6,514 nt of DNA. Source: Methanoregulaceae archaeon (GTDB lineage Archaea; Halobacteriota; Methanomicrobia; Methanomicrobiales; Methanospirillaceae). Shown here one piece after another: positions 5,308 to 6,514 of the stretch. Below the pieces are notes generated by a model. That model was given only the letters and a program-made list of their open reading frames with translations, was not told the origin of the DNA and did not search any database. How positions within the stretch are numbered: the first letter of the stretch is position 1; the number at the start of each line of letters is the position of its first letter. The stretch spans positions 1 to 6,514 of the forward strand of contig JALOPT010000093.1 of assembly GCA_025453715.1 (NCBI GenBank). The letters are read 5' to 3'. A program made the translations under genes and the position numbers.

Positions 5308-6514
5308 CTATGTCCTCCTGAAAAGGGCATCAAGCCGTTCCCGCGTGAATGAGATCATCACGGGCCTCCCGTGCGGGCATGTCCAGGGTTCAAGCGCCCG
5401 GGAAAGCTGGTCAAGAAGTCTCTGGCACTGGCCCGGGGTAAGTATCGTGCCCGCTTTTACCGCTCCATGGCATGCGATGGTCCTTGCAAGCTGTTCACTG
5501 GAGTCTGTACCGGGTTTCCTTTGGGAGGACAAGAGATCTCCGATAATATCCCGTATCATCTCCCCGTCACCGGGTTTTCCAAGGATTACCGGTACCATGC
5601 GGACCGCGTACGTGTCCTTCCCAAACTCCTCAACTGAAAATCCCTTTTCCAGAAGGAGGGGCAGGTATTCCCGCAGGGTGCCGGACTCTGTCGGGGAAAG
5701 GGTAAGTATCGTGGGGACGAGTAATTCCTGTGCTTCCTGGCCCAGGTCCCGTAATGCAGATACCTGCTCGTACAGTACCCGTTCATGTGCCGCGTGCTGG
5801 TCTACCAGCAGGAGGTCGCCCGGGGGTCCCTGTGCAAGGATATACGCCCCGTTATACTGGCCGAGATAGAGAAATTCAGAAGTTATCTCCCCGCTCCCTG
5901 AACTCCCGGGAGGTAGTTCTGATTGCCTCAGCCTGCGGTCTGAAAGGAGGATAGCCCCATGCACGGGCTCTGCGACACGGGATACGGATCCTGGCCGGTG
6001 ATCGTAGCCCCGTGATACGGTACCGGGCGGATCCGTCTTTCGTGCGGGTTGAAACCTGCCGGGTATCCCTGGCACAAGGTCTGACCCTTTCAATGCCCTT
6101 GACACAGCACCGGTCACCATTGCGCAGATATCCCGTTCCCGGGAGATATGCACGATTCGTTTTGCAGGGTGGACATTGATATCGATGTACGACGGATCGA
6201 TTCCAAGGTCCAGGAACGCCACGGGATAACGGTTTCCAGGGAGCAGCGTACCGTATCCTGCCCTGACCGCATCTACAATGGCCCGTGCATATACCTGCCG
6301 GCGGTTAATGCTCAGGTAGACCTGGTATACGTTCTGTCGCGAGAGCGAAGGTTTTGATATGTACCCGCTCAGGCTGAGCGGCCCCTCGTTGGCAGAAACC
6401 GGGATAAGTTCTTCTGCCTGGCTGCTCCCGTAGATGGCAACGATCGTATCAAACAGGTCGCCGCTCCCTTCAGTCGAAAGCCGTTCATTCCCGTTGCTGG
6501 AAAATAAAAAGGAA
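5308..6514 (-). CDS. mutL: DNA mismatch repair endonuclease MutL, C-terminal part (gene runs off window end)
   Basis: The last 401 residues of MutL, the mismatch-repair protein that couples MutS recognition to strand removal. The frame stays open to the window edge, so the GTG at 6222 is internal (NRYPVAFLDL) and the N-terminal ATPase motifs lie outside. Visible first is the end of the GHKL/S5 transducer domain: VYLSINRRQVYARAIVDAV, then DINVHPAK (residues 111-118). A linker of about 65 residues follows, then the dimerisation/endonuclease domain. That domain has DQHA-x2-E-x4-E (DQHAAHERVLYE, 238-249), ACHGAVKAG (347-355), CPHGRP (379-384) and FTRERLDALF (389-398), the metal-binding set of nicking MutL proteins. 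QELLVP (262-267) sits where Bacillus subtilis MutL has its clamp-binding QEMIVP. It should therefore nick DNA itself, in a methyl-independent system. TAG is at 5308-5310. A mutS neighbour may lie upstream but is not visible. Confidence 0.93.
   Translation of the reverse strand, partial: SFLFSSNGNERLSTEGSGDLFDTIVAIYGSSQAEELIPVSANEGPLSLSGYISKPSLSRQNVYQVYLSINRRQVYARAIVDAVRAGYGTLLPGNRYPVAFLDLGIDPSYIDINVHPAKRIVHISRERDICAMVTGAVSRALKGSDLVPGIPGRFQPARKTDPPGTVSRGYDHRPGSVSRVAEPVHGAILLSDRRLRQSELPPGSSGSGEITSEFLYLGQYNGAYILAQGPPGDLLLVDQHAAHERVLYEQVSALRDLGQEAQELLVPTILTLSPTESGTLREYLPLLLEKGFSVEEFGKDTYAVRMVPVILGKPGDGEMIRDIIGDLLSSQRKPGTDSSEQLARTIACHGAVKAGTILTPGQCQRLLDQLSRALEPWTCPHGRPVMISFTRERLDALFRRT

Noticed and set aside
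5297..5869. + strand open frame of 190 codons across mutL
   Set aside because: It lies opposite the endonuclease motifs of mutL and has a Ser/Arg-rich shadow composition.
6220..6222. GTG as a start for a short MutL
   Set aside because: The frame continues upstream through recognisable MutL transducer-domain sequence to the window edge.

Overview
The window looks like a chromosomal segment of a methanogenic archaeon, most probably of the order Methanomicrobiales (Methanoregula-like). The reasons are roughly even base composition, TPR repeats of the WYNKG...CYxKAIEIDP style common in these genomes, membrane-anchored Thr/Pro-rich proteins with an Ig-like domain, oligo-T runs after genes in place of hairpin terminators, and bacterial-type repair genes of a kind such genomes carry. 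The assignment is inference; there is no rRNA or archaeal core gene here to fix it.

Layout. On the + strand the window opens with the last 82 residues of a bacterial-type Ku protein. After 16 bp comes ligD (268-1827), which joins an ATP-dependent DNA ligase domain to a C-terminal 3'-phosphoesterase domain and has no polymerase domain. Together they form a compact non-homologous end-joining operon. All other genes are on the - strand, so ligD and the first TPR gene converge on 1828-2022. That 195-bp gap holds an 11-bp direct repeat bracketing an 8-bp inverted repeat and a small central palindrome.

Reading leftwards on the - strand from the right edge: a partial mutL (5308 to beyond 6514, C-terminal 401 residues, with endonuclease and clamp-binding motifs); a small putative lipoprotein (4678-5178, start ambiguous); a MutY-like HhH-GPD glycosylase without iron-sulfur cysteines and with Glu at the catalytic Asp position (3735-4583); a membrane-anchored surface protein with a Thr/Pro stalk and Ig-like domain (2938-3621); and two tandem paralogous three-repeat TPR proteins (2400-2759 and 2023-2373). 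Gaps of 94-178 bp separate most of these genes, so apart from the TPR pair they are probably separate transcription units. Oligo-T tracts at 3668-3674, 2918-2923 and 1880-1886 are plausible archaeal terminators.

Four of the seven genes are for DNA repair and cover three pathways: end joining (Ku, LigD), mismatch repair (MutL) and base excision (MutY-like). I see no RNA gene, CRISPR array, complete insertion sequence or phage gene. The most unusual points are the LIG-PE LigD architecture, the altered MutY-like enzyme, the repeat structure at 1904-2018, and the apparent CTG start of the lipoprotein gene.
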